A stretch of DNA of 5,069 nucleotides from positions 1 to 5,069 of the forward strand of contig JAICGL010000329.1 in NCBI GenBank assembly GCA_025923175.1, in the 5' to 3' direction. Shown in pieces: positions 4,788-5,069 of this stretch. This stretch comes from Acidimicrobiia bacterium. Lineage in GTDB: Bacteria; Actinomycetota; Acidimicrobiia; IMCC26256; BP-133. Each line of letters opens with the position of its first letter. Position 1 is the first letter of the stretch. The translations under genes and the position numbers were made by a program. The notes beneath the pieces were generated by a model that saw only the letters and a list, made by a program, of their open reading frames with translations, was not told the DNA's origin and ran no database searches.

Positions 4788-5069
4788 ATGCGCAGTCCAT
4801 CGGTCCGCACGCAATTGGCGAAGCAGGCTCGGTTCATGGTCGCGCTGGCGGCGTGTGTGACATCGGTTGCCGTCGGGTTCACGGCGATGCCGGGTGGGGC
4901 GGCGACGGCGAGCACGGGCATGGACGTGGTGCCGGCGCCGGCGCCGGTCGATTCCTTCACGAGGTCGGCGGCGCTCACCGCCGGCCCGGCGGGGACGCTG
5001 GACGTGGTCGTGACCCTCGACCGCGTCGCCTCCCCGGCCATCGCCCGCCGGCTGGCCGGGCTCGCCACC
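4788..5069 (+). CDS. Secreted protein, N-terminal 94 residues; possible subtilisin-type protease propeptide
   Basis: The frame opens at ATG 4788 behind a strong AAGGGGAG site and stays open to the last base, so the gene is cut by the window. Residues 1-41 are a signal peptide: basic residues R2, R7, K12, R15, a hydrophobic core 16-34 from FMVALAACVTSVAVG, and likely cleavage after ATA-41. A Pro/Ala stretch VVPAPAPVD (47-55) follows. TLDVVVTLDRVASPAIARRLAGLA (70-93) is then written as a strand followed by an amphipathic helix. That strand-helix pattern, V-x-V-x-L-D, resembles the start of inhibitor I9 propeptides of S8 proteases, but the evidence is thin and other secreted proteins could start this way. 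It is probably transcribed from its own promoter in the 142-bp gap upstream; no clear promoter boxes or riboswitch were seen there. Confidence 0.8.
   Translation, partial: MRSPSVRTQLAKQARFMVALAACVTSVAVGFTAMPGGAATASTGMDVVPAPAPVDSFTRSAALTAGPAGTLDVVVTLDRVASPAIARRLAGLAT

Noticed and set aside
4751..5068. Minus-strand frame open to the window edge
   Set aside because: The plus-strand frame from 4788 has a strong ribosome binding site and a signal peptide, and explains the region better.

Overview
The window is high-GC DNA (roughly two thirds G+C by eye) with GTG starts, short gene overlaps and strong codon-position bias, as in actinobacteria. The 42-residue repeats of the type GYW-x(5)-GG-x(2)-FGDA-x-F-x-GS in the central secreted protein are, from memory, most typical of Acidimicrobiia (Iamia and Ilumatobacter relatives). 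That is the best taxonomic guess, but it rests on one protein and general base composition.

Layout. (1) Positions 1-680, plus strand: the 3' end of an O-acetylhomoserine sulfhydrylase (MetY family), then a small CoA-binding (YccU-like) protein that overlaps it by 4 nt. This looks like an operon tail for sulfur/methionine metabolism. (2) 681-751: a convergent intergenic gap packed with three overlapping hairpins, probably a bidirectional terminator. (3) 752-2773, minus strand: a secreted 673-residue protein made of a signal peptide, a Cys-rich metzincin-like domain with HELMH, a Thr/Pro linker and six C-terminal repeats. (4) 2774-3061: a divergent intergenic region. On the minus strand it holds a clear cyclic di-GMP-I (GEMM-I) riboswitch aptamer just before the ribosome binding site of the secreted protein. 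On the plus strand it holds a 12-bp palindrome with a LacI-family operator core upstream of the next gene. (5) 3062-4645, plus strand: a complete cytoplasmic GH13 alpha-glucosidase. (6) 4646-4787: a hairpin and the leader of the next gene. (7) 4788-5069, plus strand: the first 94 residues of another secreted protein, possibly a subtilisin-type protease with an I9-like propeptide, cut by the window end.

How it fits together. The most notable point is the c-di-GMP riboswitch in the leader of the secreted protease-like protein. It implies that this extracellular protein is controlled by the motile/sessile second messenger, which fits a role in surface remodelling, adhesion or release. The glucosidase has its own candidate sugar-responsive operator. 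Nothing links the met genes to the rest, and nothing here is a CRISPR array, mobile element, tRNA or rRNA.
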